Shown here: positions 29,783 to 38,229 of the stretch, piece after piece
How the letters are laid out: each line of letters opens with the position of its first letter
How positions within the stretch are numbered: position 1 is the first letter of the stretch
Source: an uncultured Pseudohongiella sp.
Lineage (GTDB): Bacteria; Pseudomonadota; Gammaproteobacteria; Pseudomonadales; Pseudohongiellaceae
DNA: 51,580 nucleotides
Assembly: GCA_902597095.1 (NCBI GenBank)
Contig: CACJWK010000017.1
Coordinates: 1 to 51,580, forward strand
Direction of reading: 5' to 3'
The notes under the pieces: model-generated
The model's input: only the letters and a program-made list of their open reading frames with translations
What the model was told of the DNA's origin: nothing
Database searches by the model: none
Translations under genes and position numbers: made by a program

Positions 29783-30322
29783 ATGACAAGCGGCAGCATC
29801 TTCATCCACTGGAAATCGTGCCAAGCGGTCTGGCTGAGACGCATACTGGCCTTCGCCGCCGGCGTCAGCATTGTCACAGGCAGCGGATCCGCCGCCGCAC
29901 AAAGTGCCGAGGAGCAGGCAGTCCAGAACACAGTCAACAAGTTCTTTCAGGCGCTGGCCGAACGCGACCGAGCGCTGCTGGCCAGCATCACGCTACCCGG
30001 TTCGCTGAATATTTCCACTTCGGTTTCCAATCGGGGAGCGGCCGAAATCCGCATTCAGAACTATAAACAGTTGTTGGACAACCTCGGCGGAGAAGGTCCG
30101 GCCTTACTCGAGCGGGTCTGGAACCCGACCATCTTGATCAGACGCGATATCGCGACGTTCTGGGCACCTTATGACTTTCATGTCAACGGCGTCTTCTCCC
30201 ATTGCGGTATTGATTCATTTCAACTGATCAAGCGGCAGGAGAAATGGTTTCTCACCAACCTGAGCTGGACCGTTGAGCGTGAGAACTGCGAAGACAGCCC
30301 GCTGGGCCCGCCGGCATTCTGA
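29783..30322 (+). CDS. Exported NTF2-like (SnoaL/DUF4440-like) protein
   Basis: I chose ATG 29783, preceded by GAGGA; the open frame extends upstream to 29612 but the extension lacks coding character. The 179-residue product has a signal peptide (about 1-38, ending SAAAQS) and a single cone-shaped NTF2-like domain, opening AVQNTVNKFFQALAERD and ending with the strand KWFLTNLSWTVE. Such domains bind small ligands or act as isomerase-like enzymes. No catalytic residues could be assigned. It converges on the thiolase-like gene with 41 bp between them. Confidence 0.75.
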   Translation: MTSGSIFIHWKSCQAVWLRRILAFAAGVSIVTGSGSAAAQSAEEQAVQNTVNKFFQALAERDRALLASITLPGSLNISTSVSNRGAAEIRIQNYKQLLDNLGGEGPALLERVWNPTILIRRDIATFWAPYDFHVNGVFSHCGIDSFQLIKRQEKWFLTNLSWTVERENCEDSPLGPPAF

Positions 30323-30363
30323 CTGCGCTGGGTTGCGGCAGGCAGGCAACGGTGAGAGCAATC

Positions 30364-31935
30364 TCACTGCGGCACGAAAACATTGGTGTCGCCGCCGGTT
30401 TCTTCGGCAACACGAACCATGCCGAGTCGGCCGACCTGATCATGGTCGATAAAGCTGCGCAGCAATTCTGGGTCAGCCATCGAATTGGCCAGAAACCGCT
30501 CGTCGCTTGCCGCAAGGCGACCCACGATAATCGCCCTGTCCGGCTCTCCCTGGCGAAACGCGATGGTATAGGCCTCAATGATTGCCTGCCCTGCGGGTCT
30601 TTCTGTGAAAAGAGGGTACTTCAGACCATCAACCTCCAACTGAAGCGCGTGAAAATCGGGCACCTGCCAGGACTCGTGGTAAGGCTCACAGGAGTACACC
30701 CCACTGGCGTGCTTGGTAAGGTACCCCCCATTGGCAGTGATAAGACCGAAGGTTTCCGGCGCTTCCCTCAGTTTCTCCACCATACTGGCGATGGCATGCA
30801 TCGAGTAATTATTGCCCGGACCACCGAAAAACGGCAGACCCCCAGTCACCGTCAGACCGCGGTGATCCAGCCGATCTAGGCCTAATTCATCGCAGGCAAT
30901 TGCGACTGCAGCAGGAAAGCAGGAGTAGATGTCAAAATAATCAATCTCATCCACCGTTTTATCTGCCATACCCAGCGCCTGCCGGACGTTCATTCCAAGG
31001 GCCGGAGAGCTGTGGTAATTCACTCGCTCAGACACCAGAATCTGCTCGTTGGCTTCGCTGCACCCGTGCAGAAATACCCACTTTTTCGGATCGATCCCCA
31101 GAGCCCTGGCGTGGTCCAAAGAAGTCAGAATAACCGCCGCGCCCTGATTGACGCCGTCCATGGCGTTAAACCACTTGGGGTAAGGCAGACAGATGAATCG
31201 ATTCTCTTCTGTTACCCTGGCAAGTTCGCTGACTGAGCGGGGTGTTGCATAACTGGCGAAGGGGTTCTCCGCCGCAACCGCATTGAACGGTTTCATCATC
31301 TCCGCCATGGTCCTGAGATGGGTGTCCAGGCTGTGACCCGCCTGTGCCCGAAGGGCACTTTCGAACAGCGGATAAGTCTGAATAGGCACTCCGAGACCGT
31401 GTGAAAATTCGTGGGCTGTGGCCAGCGCCTCACCAATACCTCTGTCTTCAAAGGGTCGTTCATCCGATTCCTGCCAGTCAAGCGTAAGATTTTCACGACG
31501 CGCAAGTTGGGCCGTCTTCAGCGCCTCCCCTCCCACTACCATCGCCAGTTTAAGTTCACCGGCCGCGATCCGGGAGGCCATTTCATTGATGTATTTTTGA
31601 GGGGTATTGCCACCGACATTGCCATAAACGCCTAACTCAGGATTCAGGCCGAGTCGAGATGCAATCGCGTAGGGCGGATTTTCGGCACGCCCGAATGGAT
31701 TCGGCGAACGAGGTCGGTTCCAGGAGTCGGGAAAGATTCTTACCGACACCAGAGCGTCAAGCGTCTCACTCACCCGTTCAGCAGCACCGGTATCCCTCAA
31801 TGCTGCCGCGCCGGCCGCGGCGGCAATGCCCATGGGCGACAAACTTTCCGTCGGCGGCCTCCCCCATTCCATGTATTGACCGACACCAACAAGAATCGGT
31901 GTGTTGCCGAAAGAGTCTGAGCCAGCACGCTTCAT
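30364..31935 (-). CDS. Thiolase-superfamily (acetyl-CoA acetyltransferase-like) protein
   Basis: I prefer the ATG at 31933-31935 (523 residues), because GGAG lies eight bases upstream; in-frame GTG 31944 and ATG 31941 are too close to it. The protein opens TPILVGVGQ as in SCP2-like thiolases. The position of the N-terminal nucleophile Cys reads GGNTPQK, so the classic Cys is absent. The C-terminal GGPGNNYSMHAIA keeps a His, and GYLTKHASGVYS replaces the usual Cys-His-Gly segment. This family is annotated as acetyl-CoA acetyltransferase, but the missing nucleophile argues for a non-classical reaction or a binding role. Confidence 0.8.
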   Translation of the reverse strand: MKRAGSDSFGNTPILVGVGQYMEWGRPPTESLSPMGIAAAAGAAALRDTGAAERVSETLDALVSVRIFPDSWNRPRSPNPFGRAENPPYAIASRLGLNPELGVYGNVGGNTPQKYINEMASRIAAGELKLAMVVGGEALKTAQLARRENLTLDWQESDERPFEDRGIGEALATAHEFSHGLGVPIQTYPLFESALRAQAGHSLDTHLRTMAEMMKPFNAVAAENPFASYATPRSVSELARVTEENRFICLPYPKWFNAMDGVNQGAAVILTSLDHARALGIDPKKWVFLHGCSEANEQILVSERVNYHSSPALGMNVRQALGMADKTVDEIDYFDIYSCFPAAVAIACDELGLDRLDHRGLTVTGGLPFFGGPGNNYSMHAIASMVEKLREAPETFGLITANGGYLTKHASGVYSCEPYHESWQVPDFHALQLEVDGLKYPLFTERPAGQAIIEAYTIAFRQGEPDRAIIVGRLAASDERFLANSMADPELLRSFIDHDQVGRLGMVRVAEETGGDTNVFVPQ

Positions 31936-31977
31936 TGTCATCACTCCGAATACTGGCGGCTAACCGCCTGAAATCAA

Positions 31978-32546
31978 TCACCGCCAGACTGGGCTGTTCT
32001 CACCTCGACGGACTGGTCGATTGCCAGGCTGGAGCCATCGCCGCTCCTTGTCTTTGTAATCAAGATACTCCTGACCAAAAACCTGCTCCAGATAAGCCTC
32101 TTCTTTTTCGATGGCTATCTTGGTAACCCACCAGGCACCCGGCAGCGCGGACAGCACAAGCCAGAGATTGTCCGTGACTAACCCCAGACCCACGTTCACG
32201 AAACAGAAACCGGCATAAATCGGATTGCGCGAGCGTGCATAGAGACCGTCTGTCAACAGCACAGTGGTGGTTTTCCAAGGCTGGATGGCGGTCTGATGCT
32301 TTTTTTGAAGACATCGGCGACAATCAGCACCATGGCGATGCCCGCTACGATCAGCAGGTAGCGGGGAGGCTGTATCAGGGCTGGCAACCGGGTTGGTAAC
32401 GCCCAGATACCATCGAGCACCAGGCCAGTAGCGATGAGCAACAAGAAGATAGCAGGCGGTGGAAATCTCACGGCTGCCCCTCTTTTTCGCCCAGAACCTT
32501 TGCTCGCGTCGCTTGCTACCGAATCCTGCTGCGCTTCACTTTTCAA
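31978..32546 (-). pseudogene. ICMT/PEMT-type membrane methyltransferase, frameshifted at an A7 run
   Basis: Two overlapping minus-strand frames encode one protein. The first (32253-32546) has N-terminal transmembrane segments and reads correctly to Phe80-Lys-Lys. After that it diverges into an unrelated tail ending PPLCC. The expected sequence, HQTAIQPWKTTTVLL then TDGLYARSRNPIYAG, continues in the -1 frame and on through residues encoded to 31978. It matches isoprenylcysteine carboxyl methyltransferase-like proteins (PWKPTT...RNPxY). The break is at seven A residues (complement of 32300-32306); a -1 slip there would restore the full protein of about 190 residues. It may be a real frameshift, programmed slippage or a base-calling error. 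Confidence 0.75.
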
Positions 32547-32684
32547 TTGACCCTCCTCGACTGACCTTCCTCAACTCAACCGAAAGCCCGTTACAATCCC
32601 TAGGCTACCTAATGTCGGGCAACCAGTGCCAATCTCACTACGCGCTGCTCAAGGCACGGGCAAGACACTCTGCATCCCCGCCCA

Positions 32685-34538
32685 TCACAATGCGGTCAGC
32701 TTCACTGAAACGCCGAAATAGGCCGCAAAGTCGGCAGTATTGTAGTCCACCAGTTCTCGATACGCCTCATCAAGCGCATTCTCGATTCGACTATAAACTC
32801 GCAGCACTTCTGTGACCTGAAAAGACGCGGTGAGGTCCAGAACACCAAAATCCTCGAGAGCAAGCTTGCCGACATCGATGGCCTCAGCCTGCGACCGGTA
32901 AAACGCATTCACTGTCATCCTGTTGTTAAAACCCGTAACACTTAGACCCAAATTGAATAGATGTTTCGGCCTTCGCAACCTTTGGCTGCCATCAGGGCGG
33001 TTGGTCTCATTGAAGGTGTAGTTTACGCTCGCCCGCAGGGAGTCTGTAATGCGGTAATCGGCGACCAACTCGATACCTGATGAGGCACTGCGGCCCTTGT
33101 CCTGCAGGTAGCCACTGTAGCCAGAGAGGTCAAAGAAAATGGCATTACTCACGCTCTGGTCGAAGAGATTGACTTCAAGATGAGTTTTCTCGGCATCGAA
33201 CTGGGCGCCCACTTCCCAGCCACGACTTTTTTCCTGCTCAAGCGCACTACTGGTCGCCGGCGCAAACGCATACGGTCCTCTGTTATATTGAATTTCAAAC
33301 GGGCTGGGCGCCCTGAATCCGCTCCCCAGTGCTGCTTTAAACTTGAGAGTGCCAGCCCCGGTCTCCAACAAATAAGCCGTACTCAGACGAAAACTGGTAT
33401 TCGTGCCGAAGTCCTCGTTGTCGTCGTATCGCAGGCCAGCGGTGAGGAAGAAAGTTTGCGAGAAGTCACTGAGTAACTCGATGAAGGCTCCTTGATTATC
33501 CCTCCCCACGCCGTTGGCGGCATCTTCTTGATAGTCCAACCCCCAGATCAGGTCGACACCCTCCAGCGCCGTGAGCGAGCCGATGTATTCGCCACGGGTT
33601 TGCTCACCCTGACTGCCAAAAGTCGGCGCAGATGCCGTAAAGTCCTGTCTTTCCGTGCTGCTTCTCATGTAGGACAGCTGATGTCTGAACCCCTCACCAA
33701 GGTATTGCAGACCGAGGCGACTGGCCTGCATGCCGTAGTCACTCCTGCAATCCGCGCTTGGCCCGGAAAGGCCGAAACAGCCGTCATAGTCGTTGCTGCC
33801 GTCTACTTCTCGATGCACCAGATCGAATCGCCATGCCTCACTCAAGACGTAACCGAATCGCCAGTGAAAGGTCTGATTTTCGTAGCCATCTTTATCTGCA
33901 CTCACATCTGATACCCGGTTATTGAACCCGTCTGTATCGAAATCAGCCACAGAGAGGAAATAATCCAGTGATTCACTTTGACCGTTGAGATTGCCACTAA
34001 TCTGGCGCGTACCGAATGCGCCTCCCTGCGTCTCAAGGTTGACCTCGAATGGCGCAGAAGCCGAGCGCGAAGTCATATTGATGACGCCACCGGCATCAGC
34101 ACCATACGCCAGGCCCTGAGGGCCTCTCAGGATTTCTACGCGACCAATACCGCTGCTGAGCAGATTTGAAAAGTCCGTGGCAATTTGAGGTGCACTGGGG
34201 TCCTGCAGGCGCATGCCGTCGAGATAGGTCAGGGTGCGGAAGCCTTCCTCCCCCCGAATACGCAGGGTTGTGGCATTGCCCAGACCCCCGTTGCTGCTGG
34301 CCGCAACTGCTGGCATTTGCCGCATCACATCAGCGAGTGCGAGCGTACCGCGAGACTCAATCCCCTCAGAATCCAGCACTGATACCGAAGTTCCCAGCTG
34401 GCGGGCCGGGACGGGTATTCGATTAGACGTCACGACGATTTCATCGATCGCCTCCTGTGCCCGCAGCTCAGCAGAGCGGGCCCAGAGCGGCACAATAATA
34501 ATCGCCACCAAAAAACTGCGCTTAACATATACGGACAA
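32685..34538 (-). CDS. btuB: BtuB-like TonB-dependent receptor
   Basis: An outer-membrane receptor of 617 residues. Signal peptide about 1-28; TonB box region EAIDEIVVTSNR (29-40); plug domain about 40-160 with LRIRG and VEILRGPQG blocks; then a 22-strand barrel containing GFRAPSPFEIQYNRG. The length and organisation match BtuB, and the cobalamin riboswitch just upstream makes vitamin B12 or a corrinoid the likely substrate. The start is TTG at 34536-34538 with GAGGA at good spacing. The C-terminus ends VSVKLTAL rather than the usual terminal Phe. Confidence 0.88.
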   Translation of the reverse strand: MSVYVKRSFLVAIIIVPLWARSAELRAQEAIDEIVVTSNRIPVPARQLGTSVSVLDSEGIESRGTLALADVMRQMPAVAASSNGGLGNATTLRIRGEEGFRTLTYLDGMRLQDPSAPQIATDFSNLLSSGIGRVEILRGPQGLAYGADAGGVINMTSRSASAPFEVNLETQGGAFGTRQISGNLNGQSESLDYFLSVADFDTDGFNNRVSDVSADKDGYENQTFHWRFGYVLSEAWRFDLVHREVDGSNDYDGCFGLSGPSADCRSDYGMQASRLGLQYLGEGFRHQLSYMRSSTERQDFTASAPTFGSQGEQTRGEYIGSLTALEGVDLIWGLDYQEDAANGVGRDNQGAFIELLSDFSQTFFLTAGLRYDDNEDFGTNTSFRLSTAYLLETGAGTLKFKAALGSGFRAPSPFEIQYNRGPYAFAPATSSALEQEKSRGWEVGAQFDAEKTHLEVNLFDQSVSNAIFFDLSGYSGYLQDKGRSASSGIELVADYRITDSLRASVNYTFNETNRPDGSQRLRRPKHLFNLGLSVTGFNNRMTVNAFYRSQAEAIDVGKLALEDFGVLDLTASFQVTEVLRVYSRIENALDEAYRELVDYNTADFAAYFGVSVKLTAL

Positions 34539-34621
34539 AACTATTCCTCATACAGATTCAGTGACGCAGACTCGGGTCGGAGCGCCAGGCAAGAACTGAT
34601 GAGGGAGAGACAAATGTGGAC

Positions 34622-34640
34622 ACGGAGCCCGATGCTCCGT
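34622..34640 (-). promoter_or_regulatory. Hairpin in the riboswitch expression platform
   Basis: A perfect 7-bp inverted repeat (ACGGAGC / GCTCCGT, 5-nt loop) lies between the riboswitch core and the btuB start, about 85 nt before the start codon. No T run follows in the direction of transcription, so if it regulates, it is more likely through translation than termination. Confidence 0.4.
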
Positions 34641-34699
34641 TCAACCACCGACGCGCCCTCCGCTACATCGTGGATGCGCCATGGCCGCACTATCAGACA

Positions 34700-34832
34700 G
34701 CTACCGCGCGCAATTGTAATCAGGCTGGTATCGGACTCATTCCGAAGCACAGGGCTCAGGACTTACCGTTGCGGGGGCAGCGTCGGGTTCGCACCGACTT
34801 CCCATTTAAGTGACACCGCGCGCAAATTCGCG
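34700..34832 (-). promoter_or_regulatory. Cobalamin riboswitch
   Basis: Read on the minus strand, the B12-box core is nearly canonical: GGGAAGTCGGTGCGAACCC followed by GACGCTGCCCCCGCAACGG and TAAG (complement of about 34802-34763). A 5' GGTGTCAC precedes it, as in E. coli btuB. Downstream, GAGTCCGATACCAGCCTG (34737-34720) matches the family's GxCCGGAxACCxGCC segment. These are the conserved elements of adenosylcobalamin riboswitches (Rfam RF00174 type). It sits in the 5' leader of the btuB-like gene and should lower its expression when B12 is plentiful. The outer boundaries are approximate. Confidence 0.9.
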
Positions 34833-34835
34833 TCA

Positions 34836-35285
34836 GCACCACACCGGATACAATCGGGGCGGAGTATGACCGGCGACCTCCAGCTTGTAAAGCTACTCCC
34901 CCCGCCTGAATCGGTGAAGTGTTCATACTTAATACTGAGAAAAGGCCATTTCTCTGACCTCACACCACCTGGCTGTTCGCTCGGCCTGTCTGAGCGCCTG
35001 CAGTTCTCGATGCATGCTCTGTGCTGCCAACCACTGCATCAGCGCAGCTGCCCCGGGTCTCTCCCACGGCTATCGCTCGCGGCTCTGTCTGCCATCTCGC
35101 TGTTGCCTCGCTGATCTCGCTGCCACCTCGAGGCGCTCTCCAAGTTCTCTCGAAGGTCCATCGCCGGTTCTGCCCGGCGATTTTCCAGGTTTTCCACCGG
35201 CTAATGATTCTGCTCCTCGAAAGTTCTGGAGCTGTCTGTAAAATACAAGATAGTTGAGGGAATTGGCTTAAAGGAGGAATCGACT
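34836..35285. other. Intergenic region with terminator-like hairpin, no gene seen
   Basis: These 450 bp separate the divergent btuB-like and S9 peptidase genes. I see no protein-coding gene; the open frames are pyrimidine-rich and lack ribosome sites. The plus strand has a Cys/Pro/Leu-biased composition and three TCGCTG copies at 35097, 35108 and 35117, followed by a terminator-like hairpin at 35160-35184. The peptidase leader has a very strong ribosome site (AAAGGAGG, just before 35286). The btuB promoter must lie in the left part. Confidence 0.5.
35160..35184 (+). terminator. Terminator-like hairpin in the 5' region of the S9 peptidase
   Basis: A perfect 8-bp stem (ATCGCCGG / CCGGCGAT, 6-nt loop) followed by four T residues. 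No gene precedes it on this strand, so it would end a short untranslated transcript or act as an attenuator about 100 bp before the peptidase start. Confidence 0.45.
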
Positions 35286-37457
35286 GTGAATAAGAGATTG
35301 ATGATTCTGGGCGGCTTACTGATGACTGCTCTCACGGCCTGTGGCTCGCCTGATGAAGCCACACCGGAGCTGACTGAGATCGCAGAGGTTACCGAACTGC
35401 AGGGTGCAACCGCCGCACCGGGCAGTGATGATCCATACCTCTGGCTGGAAGAAGTCGAAGGCGCCGAGGCCCTTGCTTGGGCTGCTGAGCAAAACGCGCT
35501 CTCCGTGCCGCGGCTCCAGGGTGATGCCAGATTCGAATCAGTGCGTGCCCAGATAGAAAGTCTGCTGACATCAGACGATCGCATCCCGACGCCTGAACTG
35601 ATTGACGGTCAGGTCTACAATTTTTGGCAGGACGACAGCCATATCCGCGGCCTGCTGCGACGCACCACTCTGGCAAGCTATGTCAGCGACGATCCACAAT
35701 GGGAAACCGTGATTGATATCGATTCACTGGCGACAGTGGAAAACGCCAACTGGGTTTACAAAGGGCGAAGCTGCCTCCCCAGCAACCCAACTCGCTGCTT
35801 GTTGCGCCTCAGTGATGGCGGTAAAGACGCAGTTGTCCTGAGAGAGTTCGAACTTGACGGGAAAAATTTTGTCGATGGCGGATTTACCGTCGCTGAAGCC
35901 AAGACCAATGTTGACTGGCTCGATGCTGACACACTGCTCATCGGCACCGATTTTGGCGAAGGCTCATTAACCAGTTCCGGTTATGCGAGAACGCTGAGAG
36001 TCTGGCGCCGAGGCACCGATATTAATGATGCGGAGCAGATCATTGAGGTTGACTCGCAGGATATGAGTATTGGCGTGAATACCGTCGAGGGCGACGGAGC
36101 ACTGTACAGTTTTGTCACCCGAAGGCCGGATTTCTTTACCGAGGAGAACTGGCTGATTACACCTCAGCAAACTCTGGCGGAAATTCCCTTCCCTATCGAT
36201 GTCAACCTGCAGGGCGTGTTTGGCGGCAAGCTGATTGCGCTGCTGCGTAGCGACTGGTCGCCAAACGGCCGCACCTACCCCGCCGGCAGCCTGATTGCCA
36301 TGGATCTCGCAGACAGCGTCAACAGCGGCAGCGCGACGGGCGTCAGCATATTGCTGAACCCTCTCGCCGAGGCACAGCTTGATGCCATCACATCGGTGGC
36401 CATTACCCGTGACTCAATCTATGTCGCCGCTCTGAAAGATGTGTCCGGCACACTTCTGAGGGTCAGACCTTCAGAGGACGACACCTGGGAAACGACCGGC
36501 ATCCAGCTACCGGATAATGGCGCGATCCGACTGGTAAGCGCAGACTCTTTTAGTGACACCCTGATGGTGAATTATCAAAGCTTCCTGACCCCATCCACGC
36601 TGTATCTCATTCGCGGCGATGAACCTCCCCTCACAGTCAAGGCTCTGTTGCCTCAATTCGATGCCGCACCTTTTGCGGTCGAACAGCATTTCGCCACGAG
36701 CGCGGATGGGACCGCGATTCCTTACTATCTAGTGCGCGACCGCAATACTCCAAAGACCGGCACAACACCGACACGCCTTACTGCCTATGGAGGATTTGAG
36801 CTGTCCCGGACACCCGCCTACATGTCGGCCCAAAGCCAGGCCTGGTTGGTACGGGGCGGCGCCTATGTGCTGGCGAATATCCGCGGTGGTGGCGAATACG
36901 GTCCTCAATGGCATCAGGGCGCACTGCTTGAAAATCGACAGCGCGTGTTCGACGATTTCATCTCGGTGGCTGAAGACCTCATTACAAAAAACCTGACAAG
37001 CCCGGACCATCTCGGCATCAGCGGTGGCAGTAACGGTGGGTTGCTGGTGACAGCAACCATGGTACAGCGGCCCGACTTATTCAATGCGGTCATCAGCTCA
37101 GTACCCTTAATTGATATGCTTCGCTACCACCTGTTGCTGGCGGGCGCAAGCTGGACCGCGGAATACGGCAACCCCGACATCCCGGAACACCGCACTTTTA
37201 TCTCTGAATACTCGCCCTACCAGAACGTACAGGCTGAAGCTGATTATCCCGAGATATTTTTATGGACAAATCCCAAGGATGATCGGGTGCATCCAGGGCA
37301 TGCACGCAAAATGGCTGCGCGAATGCAGGAACAGGGGCATAAGCTGATCTATTTCGAAAATGCCGAGGGCGGGCACGGTGGCGGCGCCAATCTGAGACAA
37401 CTGGCAGTGACTCAGGCCATGGAAGTGATTTACCTGCTGCAGCAGCTGAGCGACTGA
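35286..37457 (+). CDS. Prolyl oligopeptidase-family (S9) lipoprotein peptidase
   Basis: A 723-residue serine peptidase of family S9 with a lipobox (LTAC, Cys19), so it is probably anchored to the outer or inner membrane facing the periplasm. An N-terminal beta-propeller spans about 45-440. The alpha/beta-hydrolase domain follows: ANIRGGGEYG (oxyanion region), nucleophile Ser in GGSNGG (near 581), Asp in DDRVHP (near 664) and His in GGHGGG (near 697). It should cleave short peptides, preferably after proline, though specificity is not proven. The GTG start has AAAGGAGG at good spacing. Confidence 0.93.
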   Translation: MNKRLMILGGLLMTALTACGSPDEATPELTEIAEVTELQGATAAPGSDDPYLWLEEVEGAEALAWAAEQNALSVPRLQGDARFESVRAQIESLLTSDDRIPTPELIDGQVYNFWQDDSHIRGLLRRTTLASYVSDDPQWETVIDIDSLATVENANWVYKGRSCLPSNPTRCLLRLSDGGKDAVVLREFELDGKNFVDGGFTVAEAKTNVDWLDADTLLIGTDFGEGSLTSSGYARTLRVWRRGTDINDAEQIIEVDSQDMSIGVNTVEGDGALYSFVTRRPDFFTEENWLITPQQTLAEIPFPIDVNLQGVFGGKLIALLRSDWSPNGRTYPAGSLIAMDLADSVNSGSATGVSILLNPLAEAQLDAITSVAITRDSIYVAALKDVSGTLLRVRPSEDDTWETTGIQLPDNGAIRLVSADSFSDTLMVNYQSFLTPSTLYLIRGDEPPLTVKALLPQFDAAPFAVEQHFATSADGTAIPYYLVRDRNTPKTGTTPTRLTAYGGFELSRTPAYMSAQSQAWLVRGGAYVLANIRGGGEYGPQWHQGALLENRQRVFDDFISVAEDLITKNLTSPDHLGISGGSNGGLLVTATMVQRPDLFNAVISSVPLIDMLRYHLLLAGASWTAEYGNPDIPEHRTFISEYSPYQNVQAEADYPEIFLWTNPKDDRVHPGHARKMAARMQEQGHKLIYFENAEGGHGGGANLRQLAVTQAMEVIYLLQQLSD

Positions 37458-37511
37458 ATCAGCGGTGAAATGTTCAGTCTTGTTACGCCCTGAGCAGTTG
37501 AGGAGTCAAGC

Positions 37512-38198
37512 GTGACTGTCTGGCCAGGCCCGCTGATACTGTTTATTTACCTGTTGTGGTATTGCCGCGAACAGCCCCTGACTCGCAGTCTCAAGCTGGG
37601 TACAGACGGGATAGCGCTGCCGGAGACAGAGGATCAGGATGCCGCGCTCGCGCTGCTGCCAGCAGGCTATGAATTCCTAAACTATCGGTACGCAATCAGC
37701 GGCTGCTCTCTGTCAACCTTTCACCGCAATGTGACTAGCAGCCATTACGTATTCCACACCACACATCCGGTATACACCTTCATTCGTTATGAAAATGAGG
37801 GGGATTTGCTCACCGTGGTGCCCGGCAGTCATAGGTCGGTGCCTTTCGTCTGGGGCAGGGCCCTGACCATCAATTCGCGGGAGGGAAAAGCCGTCCTGTT
37901 TCAGTGCGACATTCTCCACGCCGGAGCCCTCACGCGGAATCCGGGCCGGAAAGCGGTTCAGTACAAACTGGCTAATCAAGATGACTTACTGCTTTTAGAA
38001 GGCTTGCAGGGAATCGACGTAGACAAACGGGAGCGCGTAACAATTTCCCAGCGCTACGAGTGGATATGCCGCAAACTTTCCCAGCTCTTCCCATTCCTGA
38101 TCAATCATGTATTCACCAGACATCTGCAGCAGCGCAACGATTCACTCATCAATCGGGCACTGGTCGCGCTTTTCGGGCGCTCTTTTTACAACAGGTAA
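37512..38198 (+). CDS. PhyH-like double-stranded beta-helix protein with HxN in place of HxD
   Basis: A 228-residue protein that I place in the phytanoyl-CoA dioxygenase superfamily by motif order: FHRNVTSSHYVF (70-81), VVPGSHR (102-108) and LFQCDILHAGAL (129-140). The proximal metal motif is His71-x-Asn73, where active oxygenases have HxD; the distal His136 is present. Asn instead of Asp usually weakens iron binding, so it may be a pseudo-enzyme or use another metal. The N-terminus has a hydrophobic segment (about 5-18) that could be a membrane anchor. It starts at GTG with AGGAG six bases upstream and is followed 31 bp later by the GST gene. Confidence 0.68.
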   Translation: MTVWPGPLILFIYLLWYCREQPLTRSLKLGTDGIALPETEDQDAALALLPAGYEFLNYRYAISGCSLSTFHRNVTSSHYVFHTTHPVYTFIRYENEGDLLTVVPGSHRSVPFVWGRALTINSREGKAVLFQCDILHAGALTRNPGRKAVQYKLANQDDLLLLEGLQGIDVDKRERVTISQRYEWICRKLSQLFPFLINHVFTRHLQQRNDSLINRALVALFGRSFYNR

Positions 38199-38229
38199 CT
38201 CATGAACCCAGTCTGACGAGACACGCCTT

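Noticed and set aside
30352..30367. GTGAGA / TCTCAC hairpin with GCAA loop between two convergent genes
   Set aside because: The stem is only 6 bp, overlaps the thiolase stop codon and has no T run on either side, so I did not call it a terminator.
34541..34750. Short minus-strand open frame over the riboswitch
   Set aside because: The sequence is explained by the conserved cobalamin riboswitch and its expression platform; it has no ribosome site.
34599..35114. 171-codon plus-strand open frame upstream of the S9 peptidase
   Set aside because: It runs antisense through the riboswitch, has no ribosome site, and its Cys/Ser/Arg/Pro-rich product has no family character.
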